Shown here piece by piece: positions 46,977 to 59,833 of a stretch of DNA of 64,000 bases (its first letter is position 1; each line of letters begins with the position of its first letter). Origin of the DNA: Anastatus disparis (lineage: Eukaryota; Arthropoda; Insecta; Hymenoptera; Eupelmidae); the NCBI GenBank assembly GCA_017163975.1, contig JAFFSR010000291.1, forward strand, positions 3,849,001-3,913,000, given 5' to 3'. Made by a program: the position numbers and the translations under genes. The notes under the pieces were generated by a model that was not told the DNA's origin, made no database searches, and worked only from the letters and a program-made list of their open reading frames with translations.

Positions 46977-47870
46977 GCTAACTATAACTTTTGAATTAGG
47001 TAAGACTTTCAGATGCAATAAAGCTTAAATCAAAGTATTAAACTTATACTCTCTTTTTTATATTTTGCTGTAAGAGTTTTAGTTCTTTGGTTAATCAAGG
47101 TTTTATAAGCGCTTCTTCTTACTATGTTTTCGAAAAATCGCTTTATCTTAGCCTTTGTGTCCACTAGACGAAAGGAAAGAATCCGGGTTAATTTTTTTTT
47201 ATCAAAGAATCATAACCTGCAGTATCAGCCAAATCTGTTTATTAGATGTGAGGACCTCTCCTTGTTAGTTAAGCAAGTTTTAAATTACGACTAAATCGCT
47301 TAAATTCTGACATGATATGGGCTTCAACAAATTAAAGAATATATTAAAAGATGGCATTGATGTAAATATTTACATTCTTTGGCTACTATGTATTCATACG
47401 TAAGTAGCTATAGAATTATTTTTCAACAAAATTTTTAGATTTGAGCCCAATAGCTCCATAACATAAAGCCAATATTTTTTAGTTTTGTTATGTTTCTACT
47501 ATTATACCTACGTCCCAAATACTTTTGAGCATTTTTTTATAAATAAAATAAAATTGTTTGGTTTTGAATTATTTTTTTTATTCCTATCTATTTTTCTTCA
47601 AATCGGCAATGTAAACCGATTTGAAAAATGATGCCTAAATGTTTGCAAATCAATTTCATAAAGAATTTTGAAGTGACATTAAATTTTTATTTAAATTCAC
47701 TCTGAAGCACCGTGATTACCAAGATTGAACTTCTTGAAAAAAACTGGCAAATGTATTTATTAGCATGACAAAAAAATATCATGGAAATGTGTCGTGATTA
47801 GAAGAATTCAAATCTTGAAATGATGCCGATGAAAATTGACAATGACATATTAGATACAATTTTTTTTAAA
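46977..47870 (-). pseudogene. Inverted, diverged copy of the 30.1-32.2 kb transposon segment
   Basis: Reading minus, the segment matches the plus-strand region: NLKTCLTNKERSSHL, then TAGYDS, then NQRTKTLT at 47000-47300. It continues through GGAGCTATTG near 47460, CAAAACCAAACAATTTT near 47560, and the 3' end of the peptidase gene near 47700 (GCTTCAGAGTGAATTTAAAT against GCTCCCGAGGAAGTTTAAAT). Confidence 0.65.
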
Positions 47871-48385
47871 CGAAATGATGAATTAATGAATTTCGATGAT
47901 ATCCACATAAATTATAACGATATTAAAATTAGAAATAGACGACAAAGGAGCTTTATGTATAACAAGATTTAATATGAAAATGGTAACAGTACTAGGGTCT
48001 GAGTCCCGATTACTGAGCCCGTCCCGAACACTGTGTTCTTATATTAAATTGTTTTTATAAATAAAATTTTACAAAAAAACTGAAGGAAAAAAATGTCATA
48101 ATAAAGTCGAAAGTTCAATCTTTAATTTGCAAAAATTAATTCTATATCATATCAATTAATTTTTCGTAAAAAAAATTTTTTAAATAATTCTAATGGTTTC
48201 TTAGCACTTATTACGGATTTCTTGAGGAAAACCTTAAGGATAAGCACAATCTTTCAAGATAAATAAATACTTTAAAAAATACATTTACGTATTATAAAAT
48301 GAAGCATATTTCAATAAAATAGTTAAATTTCATAATAAACACAAAAAAATAATTTTAAAAACCTTTTTTTATTTATTTCAAAGTA
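47871..48385. other. A+T-rich, no recognised gene
   Basis: A short open frame (MPMKIDNDILDTIFF..., about 50 codons, starting near 47824) is not recognised. Otherwise nothing is seen. Confidence 0.35.
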
Positions 48386-50002
48386 GCTCGGAAAAAATCG
48401 AGCGTTGGACCGAATGGACGCGGCATTTTCAAGATTTTATATGAGAAAAAATATCCCAAAGTTAGAAGAAAGTTTGAGAGCCAAGTGTAATGCACTCAGC
48501 TTGTAAGTTAATTAATAATTAAATATTTTTTAATTAAAAAATTCAGAAACATGCTATACCTATCCATAAAAAAATTAAGACAAAGAAATGGCTTTTTTGA
48601 GAAAAATACATTTTTTATTTACTACAAAAAATGCAATTGTTTTTTTGTTTTTTTGTAGAAAAAATTACAAGTAGGTGTACTCGAAAGAGCATCCCCTATA
48701 GCATCGAACATAGATTTATTCATAAAGTCAAGTAGAAAGATAAAATAGAACGATTAAAAAATATAAAATTTTTGTTTTCTGAGAATCGAAAATTTATGAG
48801 TCATTTTTCAAAGGTGTATAAAAAATGCATTTTGGACGATGTCGAAAAATAAAAAACCACTTAATCGCTTTTTTTTAGAGTAGAATAATATAGAATAATT
48901 ATTAAGTGATTTGGAAACATAGGTATAGTGGGACTGCATTATTTGAAATAGAATTGGTCAGTTATTGTTTTTATTTAAAAAAAAAACAATTGATTAAATA
49001 ATTTTTAAAATAAATAAATTCAATCATAGTTAAATGAAATTTAATCAATTTTCAATTCATGTTGTATTAAAAAAGATATTTTTCACTTTACTGCAATCAT
49101 AATTATATGATTAATTATATTGACTAATTTGTTAAAATTAAATATTAATATAACTGAAATTTTTTTTATAATTTTCAAGTAGTTTGTAAAGTAAGATAAA
49201 AATAAAATCATTTGAATAAAGGCAAACAAATTTTATGTTTTAAATGTAATATATTATTTACACAACTTTACTGTCGACATTAAATTTGCACATTGAAAAA
49301 TCAATTTAACGTGTACGCTAGAAATAAACAAAATTTTTAATTTGATCTTATTCTTTGAGTTGTTTTTTTTATCTGTGAGTTGATTGTTGTTTTATTATCG
49401 AATATACTTTTTCTTATTTTCTTTTGCTCATCATTGAATCTTTTACCATACATTTAATTGTAAATTTACAATTTGCTTCAATATGTGATAATATTTCTTT
49501 TCTTACTACAAAACATTCGTAGCGGCAAAATAACATGACACTTTCAAGTGACCTTTTTTAAAATAAGTCATAAGAATTTATATTATGTTTTTATTCATAA
49601 ACGAGAAAATTCCAATCATTGCTCGTGTTTACTTCTTTTCAGAAGGAAATAAAATTCAGAAATATCTTGAGGAGCCATTTGGTCAAATTTTTAATAACAA
49701 GAGAACATTTATTTTTCCAAGTATAGAAGTTAAGACAAAAATCCGCTAAAACATAGCAAAAATATAAATTTCTCACCTTATTTTTTGTTTTTCCTTTCTT
49801 TTGCATAATCCTCTTTTAATATTTTCATATACATTCATATCATTCGCAAATTCGTAACATTGCACAAAATTTTTTTTTACTTACAAGGAGAGTGCATTGC
49901 ATTTGGGTCTTGGATTTTCTTCTAGCTCTGGGATCTTTTTTCTTTCATAAAATCATTAAAAAAGCCGCGTCTATTCGGTCCAACGCTCGATTTTTTCCGA
50001 GT
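48386..50002. mobile_element. 1.6 kb TA-flanked TIR element
   Basis: TA at 48384-48385 and 50003-50004. The TIR is about 40 bp: CTCGGAAAAAATCGAGCGTT then GGACCGAAT at left, with the complement at right. The interior is A+T-rich with no intact transposase. Confidence 0.8.
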
Positions 50003-52109
50003 TATGAGTACACTGAGAAAAAAATTTAGTTGAGTCAATGAAATAAATTTAGTTATTAAATATTTCGTTGATAAAAATTAATTTTGATTGAAGTAATATG
50101 CAAAGTTATTAAATCACTGAAATATTTAGTTGGGATAAAAAAAAATGATACCTAAGTTAAAAAAAAAATAAACATTTTTTTAAAATAAAAGAAAATTTAT
50201 TGTTTTGGTTAAATTATTTGATTGATTTAATCAAATCAATTTCATTAAGGCAGCTGATAAAATTTTATAAAATATTTATTTGTAACAATAGAATATGTTT
50301 GTAAATTATCTATATATTTTGTTACAGTAATTAAATATTTATTTTAGTAAATCGTTTGTTAAATTTACAAAATCTTTTATAACAATAAAAAAATATTGGT
50401 CAATCATCAATATAATATTTGCTTGAATTAACGGTCATCCGATTAAGTTAAAGAAGCTTATATTGTAAATAAACGCTTCTCTAAGTCAATAACATTGTCA
50501 TTTAATTAATAATATATGTGATTGTATAAAAAAAATATTTTGTTGTGTATAACACATAAAATTTGATCAGCATTTCAATAAAAATTACAATTAATTTAAA
50601 GAAATAGGTTCTTTAAAATCAACAAATCCGATTTCAATGAATTCACAAAAAGAAAACCAATAAATTATTTTTTTAAAGTCAAGAAAGGTGCCATGTAAAA
50701 TCAGATATTAAATTTTTTTTAAAGAAATATTGATTAAATCGAATATATTTATTTTATTATTTCTATCAAGTTGTTATTGAAACAAGAATATAATTCACTG
50801 ATTTAATTAAATATTATATTAACACTTCCATTAAATTACTTTAATGTTCAATAATGTATTAGATTATCTTAATGAAATATTTATTAAACCAAATATATTT
50901 ATTTTATTATTTCTATCAAATTGTTATTGAATCAAGAATATATGTCACTGATTTAATTAAATATTGTATTAACACTTCTATTGAATAACTTTAATGTTTA
51001 ATAATATATTTGATTATCTTAATGAAATATTTATTAAACTAAATATATTTTTTCTATTATTTATATCAAGTTTTTATTGAAACAAGAATATATTTCATTG
51101 ATTCAATTAAATATTATATTAACACTTCCATAAAATTACTTTAATGTTCAATAATATATTTGATTATCTCAATGAAATATTTATTAAACCAAATATATTT
51201 ATTTTATTAATTCTATTAAGTTTTGATTGACATAAGAATATATTTCACTAATTCAATGAAATATTATAATACTTCTACTACATTACTTTGATGTTTAATA
51301 ATATATTTAATTATCTTAATAAAATATTTACTAATTCTAACGTATTTTTATCAAATTTTGATTAAAAGAAGAATATATTACATTGATTTAATTAATTATT
51401 ATATCACCTCTATTAAATTACTTTACTGTTCAATAATATATTTAATTATATTAATGAAATATTTAATAATGTCAAAATTATTGTTTTATTCTTTCAATAA
51501 ATTTTGAATAGTAACAAAAAGATATTTCATTGTTTTAAATAAATATTGTATGACTTATATTAAATTATTTCACTGGCCAATGAAATACCTAATCATTTTA
51601 ATTCAATATTTAGTTGCTTTGATGAATGCGTTTTTTCTCTTTATGAAATATATGATTGATTCTATGAAATATCTCATTGTCTTTTACTCAAATAATTCCA
51701 TTGCTATATTATAATTAATTGGATGCATTAAATTAATTAAATTTTCAATTGATTCAAATATTTGATTTATTTTGTTCTATAAAATTATTTTATTACTTTT
51801 ATTATTTAATTATATTGCGTCTATGAAATCAGTGATTAATTGAATTAATTATTATTTTTAACAATTAAATATTTTATTATTTATGTCCCAATTAAATATT
51901 TTGTTGTGTTAATTAATTTCTTCATCAGATCGATTAAATAATTATTTGATTATCTTAATGAAATATTTATTGAAACAAGCAGTTATTATTTAATAACATA
52001 TTTACTAAATCAAATGAAATATAATGTTAAAATTAATATTTAATATTATTGAAAAATATTTTTTTGTATAAGTTATCATCCTTTATACTCAAACAAACTC
52101 ATGTTTTAA

Positions 52110-52488
52110 GAGGCGGCCGTATAGCTCCGTCCTTGTCTAATTTAAATTTTCGTTATTATCAATAAATTAGATATTTTTATACAAAAGTAAGGACATAGCC
52201 CAATAGATTTAAGGACGAGCAAACGATCCTATTCTCTGAAAAAATATAAAATTTTCATTATTTTTCGAGTGAGGTCTGAAACGGAAAAACAGTTATCAAA
52301 TTCAATTATTTTTCCGTTTCAGACCTCACTCGAAAAATAATGAAAATTTTATATTTTTTCAGAGAATAGGATCGTTTGCTCGTCCTTAAATCTATTGGGC
52401 TATGTCCTTACTTTTGTATAAAAATATCTAATTTATTAATAATAACGAAAATTTAGATTAGACAAGGACAGAGCTATACGGCCTCCTC
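52110..52488. mobile_element. TTAA-flanked foldback MITE, 'GAGGMGGCCGTAT' family, copy 2
   Basis: TTAA at 52106-52109 and 52489-52492. Ends GAGGCGGCCGTATAGCTCCG / complement; arms of about 180 bp pair almost perfectly. Confidence 0.9.
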
Positions 52489-53139
52489 TTAAATACGTGT
52501 CTTGCTAAGTAAATAACTTAGCAAAATATGTACTAAAGTTAATAAAAATTTCTGAGAAATCTGATTAAATACTTATTAAAATCAAGTAAATCCATTATTT
52601 GATTCAACTACATAATTTATTTCATTCAAATAAGACATATTTGAACTAAAAGAAACATTTATTGTTTTAATAAAATCATTTAGTTCGATGGTTTGATGAT
52701 ACTACCGCTTGGTGGCGTTAGATTTACTGCGTGTGCGATCACTGTATAAAGCACACTAATGTTAGTATGTTAATAATTGTTATTATTTACCATATAAATA
52801 AATGGAATCATATTCACCTGTCCTTTAATGAGTCATCGATTCATTGATGTTAATAAATAAATATAAATCACTGAAAGCAAATACTGTTGATTAAAGCCAG
52901 TATTTGTTCGATTAAAATATCTATAAATCGAATTAATTAAATATTTCTTTACTTTGAAGAAATATTTTATTTATGAAACCGAATAAATAATCAATTTTTT
53001 GTTAAGACAATGAATTAATTTTATTAAATCTTAAAATTTTATTAAATTTAAAATATTCAATAAATTAAACTTTCATTTGAAAATATAAAATATTGAACTA
53101 ATTTAATTCCAATATAACATTAATATGATGAAATAATTA

Positions 53140-53391
53140 CACTGGGACCGGGATAACTTGCCGCTGTATAACTTGCCGCGAGAGCCTTTTCTCCTCCGTA
53201 CGCGAACAAACATCGTCCCCCACTACCTCTTATACGTATATATCTTGACCACGCCTCTTCGCCCGAAAAGTAAGAGAGAAAGAGAAAGATATAGCGCGCT
53301 TGTCAATAGTGGGGTTTCACAGTAACTGGCCTTTTCTGAGAATTTTGTTCCCCTACAGCCCCGTGCGCGGCAAGTTATCGAGGTCCCACTG
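53140..53391. mobile_element. 252-bp TA-flanked MITE, pogo/Tigger-like ends
   Basis: TA at 53138-53139 and 53392-53393. Ends CACTGGGACCGGGATAACTT and (complement) CAGTGGGACCTCGATAACTT, followed by GCCGC on both sides. More G+C-rich than its surroundings, marking it as a recent arrival. CAGTGGGACC-type ends are typical of pogo/Tigger-related elements. Confidence 0.75.
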
Positions 53392-53844
53392 TAATTAGAA
53401 AAACAAATGGACATTTTAATTGATAATTTTTTTTATTAAAACAATGAATTAATTTTATTGAATCAATCTTCGCAACATTTAATAAGTCAAATATTTAATT
53501 GAAAATACAAAATATTATTTGATTTAATTCCAATATGTATATTAATGTAATGAAATAATCAATTAGAAAAATAAATGGGCATTTTAATTGATAAAATTTT
53601 TTATAAAAACAATGAATTAATTTTATTGCATCAATCTTCGCGACATTTAGTAAGTCAAATATTTATTTGAAAATACAAAATATTATTTGATTCAGTTACT
53701 ACATGCATATTGATGTAATGAAATAAGCAATTAGAAAAACAAATATGCATTTGAATTAATAAAAAATTTTTTTAAAACAATAAATTAATTTTATTCAACC
53801 AATATTTGTGATGTTTAGTAGAATCAAATATTTCCCTTCTTAAA

Positions 53845-53935
53845 AAAATGATGAGCCGCCATGTTGAAGCATCTAAAGATCGAATCCTGATTGGTCGATA
53901 TAGAATAGGCGCCAAAAATTAAATTTTAAAGGGTT
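53845..53935 (+). promoter_or_regulatory. Promoter-like cluster (YY1/Pho-, CCAAT-, E2F-like sites)
   Basis: Within 90 bp there are GCCGCCATGTTG (YY1/Pho-like), GATTGGTC (inverted CCAAT) and GGCGCCAAAA (inverted E2F-like), in a locally G+C-richer patch of an A+T-rich background. About 500 bp downstream lies an ATG with a plausible splice donor. Confidence 0.4.
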
Positions 53936-54443
53936 TAGATTTTTTAAATAAATAAAAATTAATTTCTAGGCATTGTTTTTTTAAATATAATAGAAGTAAC
54001 TCAATTAAAATAGAATAAGAATATTTTATTTTAAACCAAGCAATATTATTTATGTATATAACCAATGTATAGTTTAATGATAAAATATATAACTATGAGC
54101 ACAAGCAAGGTGACTACCTTTTATTTAAAAATTCCAGTAAAATTGTAAAGACATTAAATAATATAACAATTCAGATGAGTAATTTATTCCTTTATTGCAT
54201 AAGTATTGCTTAATGCAGGTATAATATGTATATATTTTTAATTATTTTTCATTTAAAAATAAGTATGGTAACAGCAATTGATGAAGGTTTGAGGTTATGA
54301 AGGTTTGAGGTTATGAAAGTTTTATTATTCTATATTTCTATTACTCAGATTAAAAATCATCAAAGTACCAAAAAAAGTAATATATTTAAGTAATGTTTTA
54401 AAGAAAAATTTGTGCACATTTTAATAAAAAAAATAAGGTTAGA

Positions 54444-54503
54444 ATGAATCAAGATCAAAATTTACTGATAACAATGGATGATACAATTGACGAACAAACT
54501 GTA
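54444..54503 (+). CDS. Possible first coding exon of an unrecognised gene
   Basis: ATG at 54444 opens MNQDQNLLITMDDTIDEQT, followed directly by GTATGT, a good donor. Downstream copies of the last part of this exon follow ATTACAG acceptors at about 54733 and 55051. No further exon is identified, and a TTAA foldback at 55346 may cut the gene. Confidence 0.35.
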
Positions 54504-55230
54504 TGTCTATTTTTAATGAAAATTTAAAGAATCTATTTATACGAGTGTGCTATTTCATAATATACAATACTATTTAGTTAAACTTATTATATTAAATATT
54601 AATACATAAATAAATAGAAGTATAAAATGTGTGTTTTCAGTAAATGTAGTTTGAAAATAATTTGCACACTGATAAAAGTATGACTACGATAGGCAGCTTT
54701 GTTATAGATTAACATATAAAATTTGTATTACAGTTGACGAACAAGCTATATGTCTATTTTTAATGAAAATTTGAATAATTTACTTATTCATTTTATATAA
54801 GTGTGCTATTTTATGATATACGATGAATTAATATTTAATATAATGTATTTAACTGAATAGTTTGCTTATACGAGTGAGTTATTTTATTATATACATTACT
54901 ATTTAACTAAATATTAATACATGAAATTAAAAAATGGAAAAACAATTTATGTTTTAATGAATAAAGCTTAAAAATAATTAACATGCATATAAAATTATAA
55001 CTATAGTAAGCATCCTTTTTATATATTTGTATATATAAAATTTGCATTACAGTTGACAAACAAGCCATATGACTATATTTTCAATAAAAATTTGAATATT
55101 TACTAATATAGGTGTGTTATATTTTATAATATAGAATGAATTAATATTTAATATAATATATTTAACTGATTAGTTTACTTATACATATGGGTTATTTTAT
55201 AATATACAGACATAAGCTGAAATAACTTGG
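54475..55230 (+). repeat. Three tandem ~300-bp units with exon-like starts
   Basis: TTGACGAACAAACTGTATGT (54489), TTGACGAACAAGCTATATGT (54734) and TTGACAAACAAGCCATATGA (55052) start diverged repeats that share TTTAATGAAAATTTGAAT and GTGTGCTATTTTATAATATA. Copies two and three follow ATTACAG. Confidence 0.65.
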
Positions 55231-55345
55231 ACGCCTATGCACTTTCTACTCAACTGTAGTTATTTGAGCTATCAGACCTGAGTTTCAGTCTGAAAAAAAA
55301 TCAGATTTAAATGTAATTGATAATTTTTTGTTATTATAATATTAA

Positions 55346-56686
55346 GAGGCGGCCGTATCATTCTGTTTTTGTCTAATCTAAATTTTCGTTATTATAAATA
55401 AAAAAATAAAAAAAAAACTTTTTAATGTACTACGTTTTTATAATGAACCAAAAAGTATAAAATAATGTGTAATAAAATGAAAAATGAATAATGATTTGAA
55501 ATAAAAAAAACGAGGGGCGCATGTTTATTATTATGTATTGTATGCGCCCCACGTTTTTTTTATTTCAAATCATTATTCATTTTTCATTTTATTACACATT
55601 ATTTTATACTTTTTGGTTCATTATAAAACGTAGTACATTAAAAAGTTTTTTTTTATTTTTAATATTATTTTATACTTTTTAGTTCAATTAAAAAACGTGG
55701 TAGATTGAAAATTTTTTTTTTATTTAAATATTATCTTATACATTTTGGTATTATTATTATTATTATTATTAATATTATTTATCGTGTTGTCCAACAGTGC
55801 ATATTATATAGCATATATATTGTTGTCAAGGGACTAAAACGTGTTTCATCTATTTTTTTAGAGAACACGTAATCGCATGCTGAGTTTCCCGCCATTTTGA
55901 CGATAATGACGCTATTAGAAATTCAACCAAAATTTATTGTTTTATGCATTGATAGACCATAAAATGAATAAAATACAGTCTCAAATTTTATATGTACAAT
56001 ACAAAATGCTGTAATTTATGTCTAATTGCAATATGAGAAGTTAAAGAATTTTAAAAATTTTCGAAGATGGTTAGACACTAATGTTAAAAGTATATCTATA
56101 TATAAAATCTTCAAAATTTCAATTTTTCCAATATCTCCGTATATAATTGTATTAATATATTTTTCGGTGGGAATATATATTTAATTATATTATCCAACAA
56201 TGCATGCAAAATATAATATTGAATATATTAATATATTAATATATTTGATATATTAATATATTAATATATTAATATATTTGATATATTAATATATTAATAT
56301 ATTTGATATATTAATATATTAATATATTACTATATTAATATATTACTATATTTGATATATTAATATATTACTATATTAATATATTACTATATTTGATATA
56401 TTAATATATTAATATATTAATATATTAATATATCAAAAGAAGATTTTTAAAATTTTCGAAGATGTTTAGACACTAATGTTAAAAGTGTATCTATATATAA
56501 AATCTTCAAATCTTCAATTTTGCCAACATCTCCGTATATGATTGAATATATTAATATATTGTTCGGTAGATATATATATTTTTTTTATAATATTGCATTG
56601 TCATCCAGTTCCGAGCTATATTTAAAATTTCAAGTCTCTAGCTCATCAGGAAGTTAGTTTACAATCGGTTGCAAAATTCGTACCGA

Positions 56687-56745
<59 letters not shown>

Positions 56746-57106
56746 CCAAAGCGAGTTAATAAAAACGTAGTAATAAAATATTTTCATAGAAAAGTAAGAC
56801 AACCGCCCAATAGAGCAAAAGAAAAGCAAACGATTCTTTTCTATGAAAAAATATGAAATTTTGATTATTTTTCGAGTGAAGTCTGAAACGGAAAAAAAAT
56901 CGAACTTGATTGAGTTGATTGAACTGTTTTTTTGTTTCAGACTTCATTCGAAAAATAATAAAAATTTCATATTTTTTCATAGAAAAGAATCGTTTGCTTG
57001 TCTTTTGCTCTATTGGGCGGTTGTCTTACTTTTCTATGAAAATATTTTATTTATTTATAATAACGAAAATTTAGATTAGACAAGGACAGAATGATACGGT
57101 CTCCTC
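55346..57106. mobile_element. TTAA-flanked foldback MITE, copy 3, split by a 1.37 kb insertion
   Basis: TTAA at 55342-55345 and 57107-57110. The left arm is cut after ATTATAAATAAA (55405) and resumes AAAATATTTTCATAG (56774). Confidence 0.85.
55406..56774. mobile_element. 1.37 kb hairpin-plus-AT-lattice element, copy 2
   Basis: Near-identical to 30360-31660, with a longer (CAGA)n tract (56688-56743) and a longer TATTAATATAT lattice (56180-56435). It carries TTTCCCGCCATTTTGACG at about 55886. Nested in a TTAA foldback. Confidence 0.9.
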
Positions 57107-57414
57107 TTAACTAATAAAATTTCTTTTTAGCTTAAATATACATTAAATAAAAAAGTTTGATCCATGAATAGTTTTAAAAACCCTTATCTGATGCTTAAAA
57201 TCCTTTTGATTAGTTAAAAACTTGATTTTGTTTATTTAATAACACTATTTAAAATGAAATAATGTTGTATGTGTATCATGTCTTAAGATTTATGAGTTAT
57301 AAATATATTTTAATACACTTCTACTTTCTCATGAAAACATTGTATCAATAAAAAAATTTGTTCTATTTTTTTATTAATTTGTACATATTCAGACTCGTCG
57401 AAAAAAGTGGTTCC

Positions 57415-57518
57415 ACTCTGTTAAAAAAAATCAGGTGAGAAATCACCTGATTTCTTAGGTGATTTATCATGCCAAAATCTCATGTAATGATCTCTTACCT
57501 GATTTTTTTTTGTAGGGC
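57415..57518. mobile_element. ~100-bp MITE with AATCAGGTGAGA ends
   Basis: AAAAAATCAGGTGAGA and TCTTACCTGATTTTTT form inverted ends. It interrupts the phrase GTGGTTTCCAGAAAATGTCTG that is continuous in copies A and C. Confidence 0.65.
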
Positions 57519-57814
57519 AGAAAATGTCTGTATGTATGTGTGTGTGTATGTACTCATTACGTCAATTAGATCTCGAAAAGTACTCGACAGATTTCCTTCA
57601 AATTTTGCATACAATTTATTTTTTTTTCTAACTGGTACGGAAGCTATTGAAAACTGGTTTTCTTGGTATAGTTTTAATTTTAAAACAATTTAAAACATTT
57701 TTTTTCAATTCTAATTTTTTTTTTGTATTTTACTTTAAGTACTCGATGGATTTGCTCTAAAATTTGCTTGGAAATTATTTGCGATTACCAAAAGAAAAAC
57801 TTCTAAAAACTGAT

Positions 57815-58226
57815 GGGTGGGGCTCGAACATTAGAATGTTTTTTATTTAATTAACATTTATTTAGAAGTTCATATAAATTATGTGCATATCGAGACTGTT
57901 CATCTATTCATTTTAGAATTTTCGTATTTTCAGCGACTGAAGTAACGAAAATAACTAATGCGAGTAAAGCATTTTAGAATATTCACTTTATCGAAATAAG
58001 AAGTAGCAAAATAAATGTACGTCTAAATTTAGAATAAATTATATCAAGATTTCGAAAGAACTCTAAATATTTTAATCGAATAATTTGAGATTATCACTAC
58101 TGCTTTTTGAAATCATGAAAATTCATTATTACTTTATTCTAAATTATGGAATACGCTATTCGTAATTGTGGCACTCTAAATAAATATTCATTAAATAAAA
58201 AACATTTTAATGTTCGAGTCCCACCC
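57815..58226. mobile_element. 412-bp TIR element with 8-bp target duplication
   Basis: Ends GGGTGGGGCTCGAACATTAG and the complement (TAATGTTCGAGTCCCACCC). Flanks AAACTGAT and AAATTGAT match at 7 of 8 positions. It interrupts AAAACTGATTTTCTTAG of the host repeat. GG-starting TIR with 8-bp duplication fits hAT or Merlin-like groups. Confidence 0.8.
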
Positions 58227-58541
58227 AAATTGATTTTCTTAGATTTGCCCCAAAATTCGCATGCAAGTTATCCGCTATTGTCAGAACAAAAAAATTTTTT
58301 AAAACTAATTTTCTTAGCGCAGTTTTAATTTTAGAGCATTTTGAAAATTTTGAAAAAATTTTTATTTGAAACCACTTTTTTCGACTTCCGGAGTCTAAAT
58401 ATGTACAAATTAACGAAAAAATAGAAAAAATTTTTTCACCGATACAATAATTTTTCTTTGAGAAAGCAAAATGAAATCAAAATACTCTAACACAATGAGC
58501 TCTATGAGAAAGCATTACACCAAAGCACTTGGCAGCGTTTT

Positions 58542-58867
58542 TGTAAATGCTTAAGTTCAAATAAATGTAATAGATATATTTATTATTACCTATAATGCGG
58601 TTATGAAGTAGCTAAGTAAAGTCATTTATTTAATAGTCATTAAATATATAAAGATGAAAAAGATGCTTTTGTAATTTTAAATAATGAGGGATTTTTAAAC
58701 TCCTATTACCAATAATAGTATTTAAAAATTTAATTTACTGCAATATTTAATTTAATTTAATGCTATCCAAACTAAAGATGTAACGCATATAATAATTAGT
58801 GAAAACAATTTTATATGAATGAGTTAAAACAAAATTTAATGCAAGTAAAAAATAAAATGTTTTTTTT
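58542..58867. other. A+T-rich, no recognised gene
   Basis: Possible decayed upstream part of the helicase remnant; no clear motif. Confidence 0.35.
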
Positions 58868-59300
58868 GTGAAAAACTTTTTGATTCTTTATTGCAAAATT
58901 TATATTATTTTCATACATTATTTTAAAACTCGGAAATTGATAGTGATGAAAATCATTAATGAATCAGATGAAATGTTTCTTCTAGAATATTTAAATTCTT
59001 TTAATCCTTCCAGTAAATTACATTTGAGAGAAAAATTTATTGTAATGCTTATAAGAAATTAATAAAGGTTCATGCAATAGTGCGAGATTGCAAATTTTAG
59101 AATTTTCTAATCATTTATTAAAATGTAAAATTTTGACGGGTGGTATAAGATGATATTTTTCCAAACCGTATTTGATTATATTGTGAAAATGAATATTCCT
59201 TTTACATTTAAAAGAACGTAATTTTCACGTGAATTATCTTTTGCTATGACGATTAATAAATTACGTGGACAAACGTTTGATAATATAATTATTGTTTTAA
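58868..59300 (+). pseudogene. PIF1-like helicase C-terminal remnant (Helitron or related)
   Basis: Frame one reads FLLEYLNSFNPSSKLHLREK and FIVMLIRN. After a stop it continues NKGSCNSARLQILEFSNHLL then CKILTGG. Another shift gives NIPFTFKRT, a stop, then FSRELSFAMTINKLRGQTFD. These match in order the PIF1 features 'LK.g..vmLlRNl....GLCNGTRL', 'g' and the motif VI 'SFAMTINKsQGQT'. PIF1 helicases of this type are carried by Helitrons and by some host genes; the fragment is heavily mutated. Confidence 0.65.
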
Positions 59301-59637
59301 GGAACTGAACACGGTTAAAAACAATTGTGTAGTCTGTTAACTTTTATTTTCTGTTACTCAATTGTCTGTTGAAGTAACAAACAAGGATGTGACGATTTAA
59401 CAGACTTTATGTCAGTTGATTCTGAAAATGTCCGTAACAAACGACTAAAACAGATAGTCCAGGGGCAAACTACATAAGTCTTGGTCGATCGAGGTCCTCA
59501 ATTCTACCCAGTGTTTTTATGTATTTTTGACCTGCTGAATCCGAATTTTTTGGGTAGAATGTCTGAAAATGGCGCATTTAATAATTATTAACAATTTTCA
59601 CAAACAGATTATAAAAATGCACTTAAAAAAAATCTTG

Positions 59638-59753
59638 CTTTCTCATAGAGAAAGCATTGTATAGGTAAAAAAAATTTTTTTCTATTTTTTCATTAATTTG
59701 TACATATTTGAACTCGGTGAGTCAAAAAAAGTGGTTTCCAGAAAATGTCTGTA

Positions 59754-59833
<80 letters not shown>

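Larger units (their letters stand above)
50011..53825. repeat. A+T array, partly regular 150-bp units
   Basis: Begins CACTGAGAAAAAAATTTAGT. The phrase ATATATTTATTTTATTATTT or close variants recurs at 50742, 50892, 51042 and 51192, 150 bp apart; outside this core it is irregular. Words TTAATTAAATATT dominate throughout. Interrupted by elements at 52110-52488 and 53140-53391. Confidence 0.7.
57321..58541 (+). repeat. Repeat family 'AGAAAGCATT', copy B, with two nested MITEs
   Basis: Same ends as copy A (TCTCATGAAAACATTGTATC at left; CACCAAAGCACTTGGCAGCG at right). About two internal units, interrupted at 57415-57518 and 57815-58226. Confidence 0.7.
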
